64,000 bases of DNA from Candidatus Gemmiger faecigallinarum (GCA_019120395.1 DWVD01000113.1:1-64000); one strand, 5' to 3'; positions 1 through 9,761 are shown, counted from the first letter of the stretch. Numbers and translations: made by a program. Notes: generated by a model from the sequence alone, not told the origin.

Positions 1-2
1 TG

Positions 3-518
3 GGCGGAGCCTTCATCACCAAGGCCACCGCCCAGCTGATGCGGGACTTCGGCTGCACCCAAAGCCCCATCAACGCCTACATGATCAACCTGGGGCTGGA
101 AAGCCTGCACGTCCGCATGGCCCGCCACTGCGAGAACGGCCAGGCCGTGGCCGAGTTTTTGGCCAATCATCCCAAGATCGCCTACGTGGACTACTGCGGC
201 CTGCCTGGCAACGCCTACCACGAGACGGCAAAGAAGTACCTGCCCAACGGCAGCTGCGGCGTGGTCAGCTTCGGCGTCAAGGGCGGGCGCGAGGCCGCCA
301 AGGCTTTCATGGGCAATTTGAAGATCGCCGCCATCGAGACCCACGTGGCCGACGCCCGCACCTGCTGCCTGCACCCTGCCAGCACCACCCACCGCCAGAT
401 GAACGACGAGCAGCTGGCCGCCGCCGGCGTCAAACCCGACCTGGTGCGCATGAGCTGCGGCCTGGAGGACAAGGCCGACCTGATCGCCGACATTGCCCAG
501 GCGCTGGACAAGATCTGA
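3..518 (+). CDS. metY: O-acetylhomoserine sulfhydrylase (PLP-dependent Cys/Met metabolism enzyme), C-terminal part; 5' end outside window
   Basis: Open from window edge; ...INLGLESLHVRMARHCENG...THRQMNDEQLAAAGVKPDLVRMSCGLEDKADLIADIAQAL is typical of the C-terminus of this family; followed by metA. Confidence 0.88.
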   Translation, partial: GGAFITKATAQLMRDFGCTQSPINAYMINLGLESLHVRMARHCENGQAVAEFLANHPKIAYVDYCGLPGNAYHETAKKYLPNGSCGVVSFGVKGGREAAKAFMGNLKIAAIETHVADARTCCLHPASTTHRQMNDEQLAAAGVKPDLVRMSCGLEDKADLIADIAQALDKI

Positions 519-588
519 ACCGAAAAAGGGGCTGCCGGGAACGGCGCAGCCGCCGTGCAGCACATTACCTTTGCAAAAGGAGAACCCG

Positions 589-1557
589 ATGCCGCTGATC
601 ATCCCCCGAGAGCTGCCTGCTTACGAGGCGCTGGCCGAAGAAAACGTCTTTGTCATGCGGCGCGAACGCGCCCAAAGCCAGGAGATCCGCCCGCTGCGCA
701 TCCTGATTTTGAACCTGATGCCCACCAAGATCGTCACCGAGACACAGCTGGCCCGCCTGCTGGCCAACAGCCCGCTGCAGGTGCACATCACTTTCCTGCA
801 GACGGCCACCCACTCCACCACCCACACCCCCCAGGAACACATGAAGGCCTTTTACAAGACCTTCGACGAGGTAAAAAACGAGCGCTACGACGGCATGATC
901 ATCACCGGCGCGCCGCTGGAGGATATGGACTACGAGCAGGTGGACTACTGGGACGAGCTGTGCGGCATCATGGACTTTTCCAAGACCAACGTCTATTCCA
1001 CCATCCATTTGTGCTGGGGGGCGCTGGCCGGGCTGTACTACCATTTCGGCGTGCGCAAGGTGCACCTGCCGCAGAAAATGTTCGGCGTGTTCGAGCACCG
1101 GGTCACCCGGCCGTCCAACCCGCTGGTGCGCGGCTTTGACGAGGTGTTCTACGCCCCCCACAGCCGCTGGGCCGGCCTGAACGAGGACGACATCGCCGCC
1201 TGTCCGGAGCTGCGGGTGCTGGCCCGCAGCGATGTGGCCGGGCCGATGCTGCTTTCCACCGATTCGGGGCGGCAGATCTTCGTCATCGGCCACCCGGAGT
1301 ACGACAAGTACACGCTGGACGCCGAGTACCGCCGCGACCTGGCCCGCGGCAAGGACATCGCCGTGCCGGTCAACTATTACCCCGGCGACGACCCGGACAA
1401 ACCGCCCATCTTCCGATGGCGCGCCCACGGCCACCTGCTGTACACCAACTGGCTGAACTATTACGTCTATCAGAACACCCCCTACGACCTGGCGGAGCTG
1501 CAGGCGCTGAAAGACAGCCGCAGCGCTGCCCGGGCGGGCGGCGCGAAAACAGAATAA
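589..1557 (+). CDS. metA: Homoserine O-acyltransferase (MetA family; predicted acetyltransferase)
   Basis: MPLIIPRELPAYEALAEENVFVM...LNLMPTKIVTETQLARLL...STIHLCWGALAG; ATG 589 preceded by AAAGGAG. Confidence 0.95.
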   Translation: MPLIIPRELPAYEALAEENVFVMRRERAQSQEIRPLRILILNLMPTKIVTETQLARLLANSPLQVHITFLQTATHSTTHTPQEHMKAFYKTFDEVKNERYDGMIITGAPLEDMDYEQVDYWDELCGIMDFSKTNVYSTIHLCWGALAGLYYHFGVRKVHLPQKMFGVFEHRVTRPSNPLVRGFDEVFYAPHSRWAGLNEDDIAACPELRVLARSDVAGPMLLSTDSGRQIFVIGHPEYDKYTLDAEYRRDLARGKDIAVPVNYYPGDDPDKPPIFRWRAHGHLLYTNWLNYYVYQNTPYDLAELQALKDSRSAARAGGAKTE

Positions 1558-1562
1558 ATCCG

Positions 1563-1611
1563 GCTGCCCTGCGGCGGATGCGCGAAGCATCCCGCTGCGG
1601 GGCGGCTTTTT
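1563..1611 (+). terminator. Rho-independent terminator of metA
   Basis: GGCTGCCCTGCGGCGGATGC-GCGAA-GCATCCCGCTGCGGGGCGGC followed by TTTTT. Confidence 0.75.
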
Positions 1612-1632
1612 GCGCGCCGGCTCCGGGTGGGA

Positions 1633-1662
1633 TTGCTATTTGTGGGAATAGTATGGTATGAT
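1633..1662 (+). promoter_or_regulatory. Sigma-A type promoter for sugar transferase gene
   Basis: TTGCTA - 18 bp - TATGAT; leaves a ~180-nt leader before ATG 1843. Confidence 0.55.
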
Positions 1663-1842
1663 ATATAAGATACATCCGGGGCCTCTGCCGACGCAGGGGA
1701 AAGTCTCCTGCCGGGCGGCGATGCCCGGCGGGCGGGACAGGCCCGGAGCGCGATGAAAATGCGGGCGCTGCCCGCGGAGCATCCGGCCGTACGCCGAAGC
1801 CGGCAGACGGCTGCAGAACCGTTACGGGGAGTTCGATCCAAC

Positions 1843-3288
1843 ATGGAAAAACGCGAGAAGCTGCAATACGCGATGGTATTTGCGGTGGATCTGCTCAGTC
1901 TTATTATCAGCACGGCGGTCGCATGGCTGTTTTTGGACGGCGTGCTGGGGGTCATTCTGGAGTATTCCGGCGAGGATATCCTGCAGTTTGTGCTGATCCT
2001 GCTGATGTCTTTTCTGCTGATCTTCCTGTCCGCCCAGAGCGCCCAGGAGATCACCCGCAGGGGCGCGGCGGCGGAATTTGCCGACTGTGTGCGCGTGGAC
2101 GCGCTGTTTGCCGCGGCGCTGGCGGTGTTTTTGCTTATCACCAAAGCGCCGCTTTTGGAGTCGCGTTACCTTTATGTCGGCGTGGTCGGCTGCAATTTGC
2201 TGGTCCAATACGGGCTGCGCATGTGGCTCAAGCGCTATCTCAACCGGAAGTTTTATAAAGGCAGCATGGCGTCGCTGGTCGGGGTGGTCACCACGCAGGA
2301 CCGGGCGCCGGAGTTCCTGGCCAGCCTGCGCAAGGACTGGAGCCTGCGCATCGTGGGCGTGGCGCTGGTGGACGCCGGGGCGGACGCGCCGGAAAAAATC
2401 GACTCGACCCCGGTCAAGGCCGGGTTCGACAGCTTTATGGAATGGCTTCGCCGCGATTCGCTGGACGAGGTGTATATCAATCTGCCCTACGCCACGGGCG
2501 AGTCGCTGGCGCCTTATCTGGAAGAGATGGAAAGCATGGGTCTGACCATCCACCTGAACGTCCCGGCGCTGGAGCGCTTTTTGAGCGGGAACCAGAAAGA
2601 CGTGCTGGCTCCGCGCCTGCAGGGCGGCGTCGAGGAGCTGGGCGGCGTGCCGCTGGTGACCATTGCGCCGACCGTGCACAAGACCGGCGACATGATCTTG
2701 AAGCGGGCCATTGACATTGTGGGCAGCATCGTGGGGCTGATCATTTCGGCGCCGATCATCGCGGTGGTGGCCATCCCGCTCAAGCTGGAATCCCGCGGTC
2801 CGCTGTTTTTCAAGCAGAAGCGGGTGGGGCTGAACGGGCGCGTGTTTTATATCTACAAGCTGCGCAGCATGTACCAGGACGCCGAAGCCCGCAAAAAGGA
2901 ACTGATGTGCAAAAACAAAATGCAGGGCCTGATGTTCAAGGTGGACGACGACCCGCGCATCACCAAAGTGGGGCGGTTCATCCGCCGCACTTCCATCGAC
3001 GAGCTGCCGCAGTTCTGGAATGTGCTGCGTGGCCAGATGAGCCTGGTGGGCACCCGCCCGCCCACGCTGGACGAGTACGAGCAGTACCAGAGCCACCACA
3101 AGCGCCGGCTTTCGATGAAACCGGGCATCACCGGCGTGTGGCAGGTCAGCGGCCGCAGCGACATCCAGGATTTTGAGGAGGTCGTCCGGCTGGATGTCTG
3201 GTATATCGACAATTGGTCGCTCCGGCTGGATGTGAAGATCATGCTCAAGACCATTGCCGTGGTCGTCAAGCGGACCGGCGCAGAGTAA
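1843..3288 (+). CDS. Undecaprenyl-phosphate sugar phosphotransferase / exopolysaccharide biosynthesis polyprenyl glycosylphosphotransferase
   Basis: N-terminal TM helices, C-terminal bacterial sugar transferase domain: KRAIDIVGSIVGLIISAPI...FFKQKRVGLNGRVFYIYKLRSM...DELPQFWNVLRGQMSLVGTRPPT...KPGITGVWQVSGRS. Confidence 0.92.
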   Translation: MEKREKLQYAMVFAVDLLSLIISTAVAWLFLDGVLGVILEYSGEDILQFVLILLMSFLLIFLSAQSAQEITRRGAAAEFADCVRVDALFAAALAVFLLITKAPLLESRYLYVGVVGCNLLVQYGLRMWLKRYLNRKFYKGSMASLVGVVTTQDRAPEFLASLRKDWSLRIVGVALVDAGADAPEKIDSTPVKAGFDSFMEWLRRDSLDEVYINLPYATGESLAPYLEEMESMGLTIHLNVPALERFLSGNQKDVLAPRLQGGVEELGGVPLVTIAPTVHKTGDMILKRAIDIVGSIVGLIISAPIIAVVAIPLKLESRGPLFFKQKRVGLNGRVFYIYKLRSMYQDAEARKKELMCKNKMQGLMFKVDDDPRITKVGRFIRRTSIDELPQFWNVLRGQMSLVGTRPPTLDEYEQYQSHHKRRLSMKPGITGVWQVSGRSDIQDFEEVVRLDVWYIDNWSLRLDVKIMLKTIAVVVKRTGAE

Positions 3289-3325
3289 GCTCGCGGAAGC
3301 GCGCGAAAAGCGCTGTGCCATAAAG

Positions 3326-3370
3326 AAACAGAGAGCGAGGCCCCAGGCTGCGGGCCTCGCTCTCTGTTTT
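3326..3370. terminator. Bidirectional terminator between convergent genes
   Basis: Perfect 18-bp stem AAACAGAGAGCGAGGCCC / GGGCCTCGCTCTCTGTTT with T-rich flank. Confidence 0.9.
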
Positions 3371-3387
3371 GCGTTTTCAGACCAGAT

Positions 3388-5322
3388 TTATTCTGCCGGA
3401 TCGCCGCCGGCATCCAGCCCTTCCAGCTCCTTCAGCCACAGCGCGCTTCTGGCGTCGCTGGGCATGCGCCAGTCGGCGCGGGGAGACAGCGTGACCGAGC
3501 CGACCTTGGGGCCGTCCGGCAGGCAGCTGCGCTTGAACTGCTGGGCAAAGAACCGGCGGTAAAAGCTGCGCAGCCAGTACAAAAGCACCCCGTCGTCGTA
3601 CCGGCCGGCGAAGGCCGCACGGGCCAGCCGGTAGATCTTGGCCGGGCCGAACCCGAACCGCAGCACGTAATACAGATAAAAGTCGTGCAGCTCGTAGGGG
3701 CCGACCAGCTGCTCGGTCTGCTGGCTGAAACTGCCGTCCCGGGCGGCGGGCAGCAGTTCCGGGCTGACCGGCGTGTCCAGAATATCCAAAAGCACCCGGC
3801 GCAGCGTTTCGCTGCCGGCGCTGTCGGCCGCATACTGCACAATGTGGCGCACCAGCGTTTTGGGCACGCCGGCGTTGACGCCGTACATGCTCATGTGGTC
3901 GCCGTTGTAGGTGGCCCAGCCCAGCGCCAGCTCGCTCAAATCGCCGGTGCCGATGACAAAGCCGCCGTTTTTGTTGGCGTAGTCCATCAGTTCCAGTGTG
4001 CGCACGCGGGCCTGGCAGTTCTCAAAGGTCACATCGTAGCAGGCGGGGTCCTGGCCGATGTCGGCAAAATGGCTCTGCACCGTGGCGGTGATGTTGATCT
4101 CGGCAAAGCGCACCCCCAGCGCGGCGCACAGCGTTTCGGCATTTTGCCGGGTGCGCCTGCTGGTGCCAAAGCAGGGCATGGTGATGGCGTGGATGGTATC
4201 CGCCGGCACGCCCAGCAGCCGGCAGGCCCGCACCGCCACCAGCAGCGCCAAGCAGGAGTCCAGCCCGCCGGAGATGCCCACCACCGCGCACTTGGCATGG
4301 GTGTGCTCCATGCGGCTGGCAAGGCCCTCGGCCTGGATGCGCAGGATGGTTTCGCAGCGGGCGGCGCGGTCGGCGGTGTCCTGCGGCACAAAGGGAGCGG
4401 GGGAGACCGGGCGGGTCAGGCGGACCTCGGCCGGTTCCAGGTCAAACTCCACGCGGGTATAGCCTTCCGGCCGGGGCTGGAAGCTGGTGTTGCGGGTGCG
4501 CTCGCGCAGCATCCGGTCCAGATCCAGCTGGGTCTCGGCTGCGCTGCCGCCAAAGGGGCCGGTCTCGCAAAGCAGCGTGCCGTTTTCGGCGATCAGGTCA
4601 TGGGCGGCAAACACCATGTCGGTGGTGCTCTCGCCGTGGCCGGCGTCAGCGTACAGGTAGCCGCACAGCAGCCGGGCGCTCTGGCCGCAGACCAGCTGGC
4701 AGCGGTAGTCCGCCTTGCCGATGGTCTCGTCGCTGGCCGACAGGTTGGCAATGACGGTGGCCCCCGCCAGCGCCAGCCCGCAGCTGGGCGGCACCGGCGC
4801 CCACAGATCCTCGCACAGCTCCACGCCCAGCACAAAGCTTTCCATCTGGCGGCAGGCAAACAGCAGGCGGGACCCAAACAGAGTCCGCTGCCCGGCAAAG
4901 GTCAGCTCCCGCACCTCGGCGGGGCCGGGGGAAAAGTGGCGCAGCTCGTAAAATTCGCTGTAATTGGGCAGCCAGGTCTTGGGCACCAGGCCCAGCAGCC
5001 TGCCGCGGGCCAGCACCGCCGCGCAGTTGTACAGCTTGCCGTCCACCGTCACGGGCAGCCCGGCCAGCACCACCATGTCATGCTCCTGCGAGGCGCGCAG
5101 CAGCTCGCGCAGGCCCGCCTCGGCGCCACGGAGCAATGCGGCCTGCAAAAACAGGTCGCCGCAGGTGTAGCCGGTCAGGCAGAGTTCCGGCAGGCACAGC
5201 AGCCGGACGCCCGCCCGGCCGGCGTCCTCCATGGCGGCCAGGATCTGGGCGGTGTTGTATTCGCAGTCGGCCACGCGCAGCGCAGGCGAGGCCGCGCGTA
5301 CCGCAAGAAATCCGTCTTTCAT
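3388..5322 (-). CDS. nadE: Glutamine-hydrolysing NAD(+) synthase
   Basis: N-terminal nitrilase domain (LLCLPELCLTGYTCGDL) plus C-terminal synthetase SGGLDSCLALLVAV and GTGDLSELALGWATYNGDHMSMYGVN; start chosen at MKDGFLAVRAAS. Confidence 0.93.
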   Translation of the reverse strand: MKDGFLAVRAASPALRVADCEYNTAQILAAMEDAGRAGVRLLCLPELCLTGYTCGDLFLQAALLRGAEAGLRELLRASQEHDMVVLAGLPVTVDGKLYNCAAVLARGRLLGLVPKTWLPNYSEFYELRHFSPGPAEVRELTFAGQRTLFGSRLLFACRQMESFVLGVELCEDLWAPVPPSCGLALAGATVIANLSASDETIGKADYRCQLVCGQSARLLCGYLYADAGHGESTTDMVFAAHDLIAENGTLLCETGPFGGSAAETQLDLDRMLRERTRNTSFQPRPEGYTRVEFDLEPAEVRLTRPVSPAPFVPQDTADRAARCETILRIQAEGLASRMEHTHAKCAVVGISGGLDSCLALLVAVRACRLLGVPADTIHAITMPCFGTSRRTRQNAETLCAALGVRFAEINITATVQSHFADIGQDPACYDVTFENCQARVRTLELMDYANKNGGFVIGTGDLSELALGWATYNGDHMSMYGVNAGVPKTLVRHIVQYAADSAGSETLRRVLLDILDTPVSPELLPAARDGSFSQQTEQLVGPYELHDFYLYYVLRFGFGPAKIYRLARAAFAGRYDDGVLLYWLRSFYRRFFAQQFKRSCLPDGPKVGSVTLSPRADWRMPSDARSALWLKELEGLDAGGDPAE

Positions 5323-5523
5323 AGCAAAGCCATCCTTTATATCAGCGTTTTGGTCCTGCCGGAGCACGCCCGGCGGGGGCTGCATCTTTTTTTGTATTTA
5401 TATTAGTATCATAACACAGTCCGCCCCTCAGCCGCAACTGCGCCGGGGCATGGCGGCTGGAGAATTTCCAAAGAAAGACGGGCGACAAAAAGTAAAATTA
5501 TAAGATAAAAAAGTAATATATAC

Positions 5524-5552
5524 TTGACAATATGGAATGCGTGTGTTATTCT
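5524..5552 (+). promoter_or_regulatory. Promoter of XRE regulator operon
   Basis: TTGACA - 17 bp - TATTCT; near-palindrome AAGTAATATATACTT (5511-5525) overlaps the -35. Confidence 0.65.
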
Positions 5553-5575
5553 GTATCCAGAACGGAGGTGGCCCG

Positions 5576-5785
5576 ATGGCAAAGAACCTGAAGCTGAAAG
5601 CCGCCCGTGCTGAGAAGGACATGACGCAGGGGGACCTTGCCGCGGCGGTGGGGGTCTCGCGCCAGACGATCCACGCGATCGAGAAGGGCGAGTACAACCC
5701 CACCATCCGCCTGTGCCGTGCCATCTGCCGGGTGCTGGGCAAATCTTTGGACGAACTGTTCTGGGAGGAGGACGAACCGGAATGA
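5576..5785 (+). CDS. XRE-family HTH transcriptional regulator (YvaO/YozG-like, 69 aa)
   Basis: MAKNLKLKAARAEKDMTQGDLAAAVGVSRQTIHAIEKGEYNPTIRLCRAICRVLGKSLDELFWEEDE. Confidence 0.92.
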   Translation: MAKNLKLKAARAEKDMTQGDLAAAVGVSRQTIHAIEKGEYNPTIRLCRAICRVLGKSLDELFWEEDEPE

Positions 5786-6228
5786 ATTCCATCTTCAAGC
5801 GCAGCAAGCTGGACGAGATGCAGGAGATCAAGCAGCTCAAGATCGAGCATTACGGTTACTGGGTGCTGTACGGCGGTCTGGTGGTTTCCATCGTGGTGCA
5901 GGCGGCGCAGGACGCGCCGCTGGCCCAGTACCTGCCGGAGGGCATCCTGCTGGTGGGCACGTCGGCGGTCATGCTGGCGGCCAACCTTTGGTCCGGGCTG
6001 TGGGACCGCACCTTTCAGCCCACAGCAGGCGCCAACGCCATGACGGCGCTGATCGCGGCGGCCATCGCCGGCGCGATGAACTATGATTACCTGCCCGGCG
6101 CGGTCATTACGGCGGTCTTTACCTGGGCGCTGGCGTTCGCCGCGCTGCAGGCGGCCTCGGCCGTTTACAAAAAGCGGCGCAAAACGCTGGACGATATTTC
6201 AGAAGAATCCGAGGAGGACGAAAAATGA
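5782..6228 (+). CDS. Small integral membrane protein of unknown function (resembles DUF6773-type proteins)
   Basis: ATGA overlap with upstream HTH gene; MNSIFKRSKLDEMQEIKQLKIEHYGYWVLYGGLVVSIVVQ, several predicted TM helices, charged C-terminus. Confidence 0.8.
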   Translation: MNSIFKRSKLDEMQEIKQLKIEHYGYWVLYGGLVVSIVVQAAQDAPLAQYLPEGILLVGTSAVMLAANLWSGLWDRTFQPTAGANAMTALIAAAIAGAMNYDYLPGAVITAVFTWALAFAALQAASAVYKKRRKTLDDISEESEEDEK

Positions 6229-7259
6229 ACGCAAAAAGCGCATCCCGCACCCGTATGGTGCTGTTTTTGATCATTGCCTTTGGCCTGACGTATCTCATGG
6301 GCATCCCGCTGTATTTCGGCTATGCTTCCGGCGCGGATGTGAACGTCTTTCCGCTGGCGCAGATGATGTACCCGGCGGCGGGCGTCATGCTGGGGTACCT
6401 GGTCACCCGCCGCGCCGACCCGGACCTGCCCCGCGGTTTCTTTGTGCTTTACCTGCTGATCACCGCGGTCATGGTGGTTTCCGCCATTGCGTCGGTAGCC
6501 GCGCCGCAGCTGCCCTGGCTGCTGATCAGCAACTTTATCGTCATGGGCGGCAGCATTGCCGCCTGGGTGGGGCTGGCGCTGACCAAACACCCCAAGCGCG
6601 CCGCCTACGGCATCGGCTGGCGCAAGGGCAGCACAAAGGGCGTCGTCATCGGCAGCCTGGCTTTTGCGGGGCTGTATGTGCTGCGCATCTTTGTGCCGGC
6701 GTTCCTTACCGGCACCCAGGGTGAGTACCCGGAGTATCTGGCCACGCCGGTGCCCTATATCATGCTGGTCAACGTCATCCTCAACTTCTTCCTCAGCTTC
6801 CTCTGCTTCTTTGGCGAGGAATACGGCTGGCGCTACTATCTGCAGCCGCACATGCAGGCAAAGTTCGGCAACCGGCTGGGCGTGGTGCTGCTGGGCGTGA
6901 TCTGGGGTCTGTGGCATCTGCCGCTGAACCTGTTCTACTACGCGCCGGACACCCCGCTGCAAAGCATTGCCGCCCAGGTCGGCTGCTGCATCTGCTACGG
7001 CGTCGTCATGGCCTGGGGCTACATGAAGACCGGCAACATCTGGGTGGCCGTCCTCATGCACTTCATCAACAACAACCTGGGCCTGGTCTTTGTCCCGGAC
7101 CTGACCTTCCAGAACAACGTCTACACCTGGCCTGACGTGGCTTTCTCGCTGGTATTTTTGGGCATCCTGCACCTGCCGTTCTTTGCAAGCAAGGTGTTTG
7201 CCCGCCGCCAGCCGCTGCCTGACGCCGACGCGCCGGCAGGGGAGGAAGCTGCGGAATAA
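6225..7259 (+). CDS. CPBP-family intramembrane glutamic endopeptidase
   Basis: ATGA overlap with upstream [13 protein letters not shown] (EExxxR), [11 protein letters not shown] and MHFINNNLG motifs, multiple TM helices. Confidence 0.88.
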   Translation: MNAKSASRTRMVLFLIIAFGLTYLMGIPLYFGYASGADVNVFPLAQMMYPAAGVMLGYLVTRRADPDLPRGFFVLYLLITAVMVVSAIASVAAPQLPWLLISNFIVMGGSIAAWVGLALTKHPKRAAYGIGWRKGSTKGVVIGSLAFAGLYVLRIFVPAFLTGTQGEYPEYLATPVPYIMLVNVILNFFLSFLCFFGEEYGWRYYLQPHMQAKFGNRLGVVLLGVIWGLWHLPLNLFYYAPDTPLQSIAAQVGCCICYGVVMAWGYMKTGNIWVAVLMHFINNNLGLVFVPDLTFQNNVYTWPDVAFSLVFLGILHLPFFASKVFARRQPLPDADAPAGEEAAE

Positions 7260-7427
7260 CATCCGCCCCCAAAGCCAACAATACCCCCGGCGCGGTATGT
7301 CCCGTGCCGGGGGTCTGCTGCGCCGGGAAGAACGTCGAAGCGGGGGAGCGGACCTGCCAAAACCGCCGCGGACCCGTCCCAATACAGAGAGTCCGGCAAA
7401 AAAGTGCAGATTTGCAGCAAAATCCCC

Positions 7428-7456
7428 TTGCAATCCCCAAAACCTTGTGCTATTAT
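7428..7456 (+). promoter_or_regulatory. Promoter of rpsB
   Basis: TTGCAA - 17 bp - TATTAT upstream of rpsB with ~110-nt leader. Confidence 0.6.
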
Positions 7457-7576
7457 ATTACGGCAATACACACGCATTGCGTTGTTTTTTTGTGCCTTTT
7501 TCCGTTTTGGGAACGGGTTAGGAAACGATCACGCGGTGCGGAGGGTAAAACTAAATCATATTGGAGGAAAATCACT

Positions 7577-8308
7577 ATGGCAGTCGTATCCATGAAACAG
7601 CTTCTCGAGGCCGGTGTCCACTTCGGCCACCAGACCCGCCGCTGGAACCCCAAGATGGCGAAGTACATCTTCACCGAGCGCAACGGCATCTACATCATCG
7701 ACCTGCAGAAGACCGTGAAGAAGCTGGACGAGGCCTACAATTTTGTCCGCGAGACCGTCGCCAACGGCGGCGACATCCTGTTCGTCGGCACCAAGAAGCA
7801 GGCGCAGGAGTCCATCCGTGACGAGGCCAACCGCTGCGGCATGCACTACGTCAACGCCCGCTGGCTGGGCGGCATGCTGACCAACTTCCGCACCATCCGC
7901 AAGCGCATCGACCGCATGGACCAGCTGAAGACCATGCAGGAGGACGGCACCTTTGACCTGCTGCCCAAGAAGGAAGTTGTCAAGCTGGAGCTGGAGATGT
8001 CCAAGCTGGAGAAGTACCTGGGCGGCGTCAAGAACATGAAGGGTCTGCCCAAGGCCATGTTCATCGTTGACCCCCACAAGGAGCGCATCGCTGTGGCCGA
8101 GGCCCGCAAGCTGCACATCCCCATCATCGCCATTGTCGATACCAACTGCGATCCCGACGAGATCGATTACGTCATCCCCGGCAACGACGACGCCATCCGC
8201 GCTGTCAAGCTGATCTCCGGCGCCATGGCCGACGCTGCCCTGGAGGGCAAGCAGGGCGTCCAGGACAACGCCGAGGAGGCCCCCGCCCAGGAGCAGGCCG
8301 AGGCCTGA
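7577..8308 (+). CDS. rpsB: 30S ribosomal protein S2
   Basis: [51 protein letters not shown] upstream. Confidence 0.98.
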   Translation: MAVVSMKQLLEAGVHFGHQTRRWNPKMAKYIFTERNGIYIIDLQKTVKKLDEAYNFVRETVANGGDILFVGTKKQAQESIRDEANRCGMHYVNARWLGGMLTNFRTIRKRIDRMDQLKTMQEDGTFDLLPKKEVVKLELEMSKLEKYLGGVKNMKGLPKAMFIVDPHKERIAVAEARKLHIPIIAIVDTNCDPDEIDYVIPGNDDAIRAVKLISGAMADAALEGKQGVQDNAEEAPAQEQAEA

Positions 8309-8365
8309 GCCATCCCCGCCCCAACGCGATCCACATGAACTTTTGAAACGGAAAGGACAAACAGT

Positions 8366-9283
8366 ATGGCTATTTCTGCAAAAGACGTTATGGAACTGCG
8401 CCGCCAGACCGACTGCGGCATGATGGAGTGCAAGAAGGCTCTGACCCAGGCGGACGGCGACTTTGCCAAGGCTGTGGAGATCCTGCGCGAGCAGGGCCTG
8501 GCCACTGCTTCCAAGAAGGCCGGCCGTATCGCCGCCGAGGGCATGGTCTACGCTGTCGCTTACGACAACTGCGCCGTCGTCGTCGAGGTCAATGCCGAGA
8601 CCGACTTTGTTGCCAAGAACGACAAGTTCGTTGATTTCACCAAGCAGCTGGCCAAGGTCGTTGCGGACGAGAACCCCGCCGACCTGGACGCTCTGATGTC
8701 CTGCAAGATGGGCGAGGGCACCGTTGACGACGCCCTGAAGGCCCTGATCCTGGTCATCAAGGAGAACATCAAGGTCCGCCGCTTTGCCCGTTACGAGGGC
8801 CACTGCGCCGCCTACGTTCACGGCGGCGGCACCCACGGCGTCATCGTCAAGTTCGAGACCAGCGACGAAGTCGCCGCCAAGCCGGAGTTTGTCGCTTTCG
8901 GTAAGGACATCGCCATGCAGATCGCTGCGGCCAACCCCAGCTACCTGAACCGTGAGCAGGTCCCCGCCGACGTGCTGAACAAGGAGAAGGAGATCGTCCT
9001 GGCCCAGATGGCCAACGATCCCAAGACTGCCGGCAAGCCCGACGCCATCAAAGAGAAGATGGCCATCGGCAAGCTGGGCAAGTTCTACAAGGAGTCCTGC
9101 CTGATGGATCAGGCCTTCATCAAGGACGGCAGCATGGACGTGACCAAGTACGTGGCTGCCACCGCCAAGGAGCTGGGCGGCGACATCAAGATCGCCGAGT
9201 ACACCCACTACGTCAAGGGCGAGGGTCTGGAGAAGCGCAGCGAGGACTTCGCTGCCGAGGTCGCCGCTGCCATCAAGGGCTGA
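8366..9283 (+). CDS. tsf: Translation elongation factor Ts
   Basis: MAISAKDVMELRRQTDCGMMECKKALTQADGDFAKAVEILREQGL. Confidence 0.98.
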   Translation: MAISAKDVMELRRQTDCGMMECKKALTQADGDFAKAVEILREQGLATASKKAGRIAAEGMVYAVAYDNCAVVVEVNAETDFVAKNDKFVDFTKQLAKVVADENPADLDALMSCKMGEGTVDDALKALILVIKENIKVRRFARYEGHCAAYVHGGGTHGVIVKFETSDEVAAKPEFVAFGKDIAMQIAAANPSYLNREQVPADVLNKEKEIVLAQMANDPKTAGKPDAIKEKMAIGKLGKFYKESCLMDQAFIKDGSMDVTKYVAATAKELGGDIKIAEYTHYVKGEGLEKRSEDFAAEVAAAIKG

Positions 9284-9305
9284 GCCGACCATATAACGCA
9301 ATCGC

Positions 9306-9345
9306 AAAATGCCTGCCGGAAAAGCCGGCAGGCATTTTCTGTTTC
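9306..9345 (+). terminator. Terminator of rpsB-tsf
   Basis: AAAATGCCTGCCGG-AAAAG-CCGGCAGGCATTTT, perfect stem with T-rich tail. Confidence 0.9.
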
Positions 9346-9364
9346 ATTGACGGCTGTCAGGGGG

Positions 9365-9637
9365 CTAAAACCCGAAAAGCGAACGCTTTGGCGGGCGGGC
9401 GGCGGCTTCCGGGGCGTCCACCATCACCACGTCCAGTCCGATGCTCTTGATGTCCTTCCAGGCGATCTCCAGGTCGTCGTCCCGGCCCAGCAGGCCGAAC
9501 AGGTGCCGCCGCCCGTGCAGCACCACCCCCTGCATCTGGGCGCTGACTTCGTCAAAGCGCACATCGTCGATGCGGCCCAGGTTTTCGCCGGTCTTGAACT
9601 GGATCACATCCTTGCATTTCAAATCGTGGAGCGTCAT
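9365..9637 (-). CDS. YlmC/YmxH-family PRC-barrel protein (sporulation associated)
   Basis: MTLHDLKCKDVIQFKTGENLGRIDDVRFDEVSAQMQGVVLHGRRHLFGLLGRDDDLEIAWKDIKSIGLDVVMVD. Confidence 0.85.
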   Translation of the reverse strand: MTLHDLKCKDVIQFKTGENLGRIDDVRFDEVSAQMQGVVLHGRRHLFGLLGRDDDLEIAWKDIKSIGLDVVMVDAPEAAARPPKRSLFGF

Positions 9638-9732
9638 GGCGGTCACCTCTCTCTTGGCTGCGGAACGCTGTGCCCTGCGCAGCGTCATGGTACAATATAT
9701 GACGCGGGCTTCAATTTGTTCCCACGCCGCAG

Positions 9733-9761
9733 GTGACAGCGGACGGATTTTCGTGTATAAT
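9733..9761 (+). promoter_or_regulatory. Promoter of HAD hydrolase gene
   Basis: GTGACA - 17 bp - TATAAT. Confidence 0.6.

Noticed and set aside
7274-7320. Hairpin ACCCCCGGCGCGG/CCGTGCCGGGGGT after the CPBP gene
   Set aside because: Good stem but no T-run; plausible terminator yet too weak to list as a feature.
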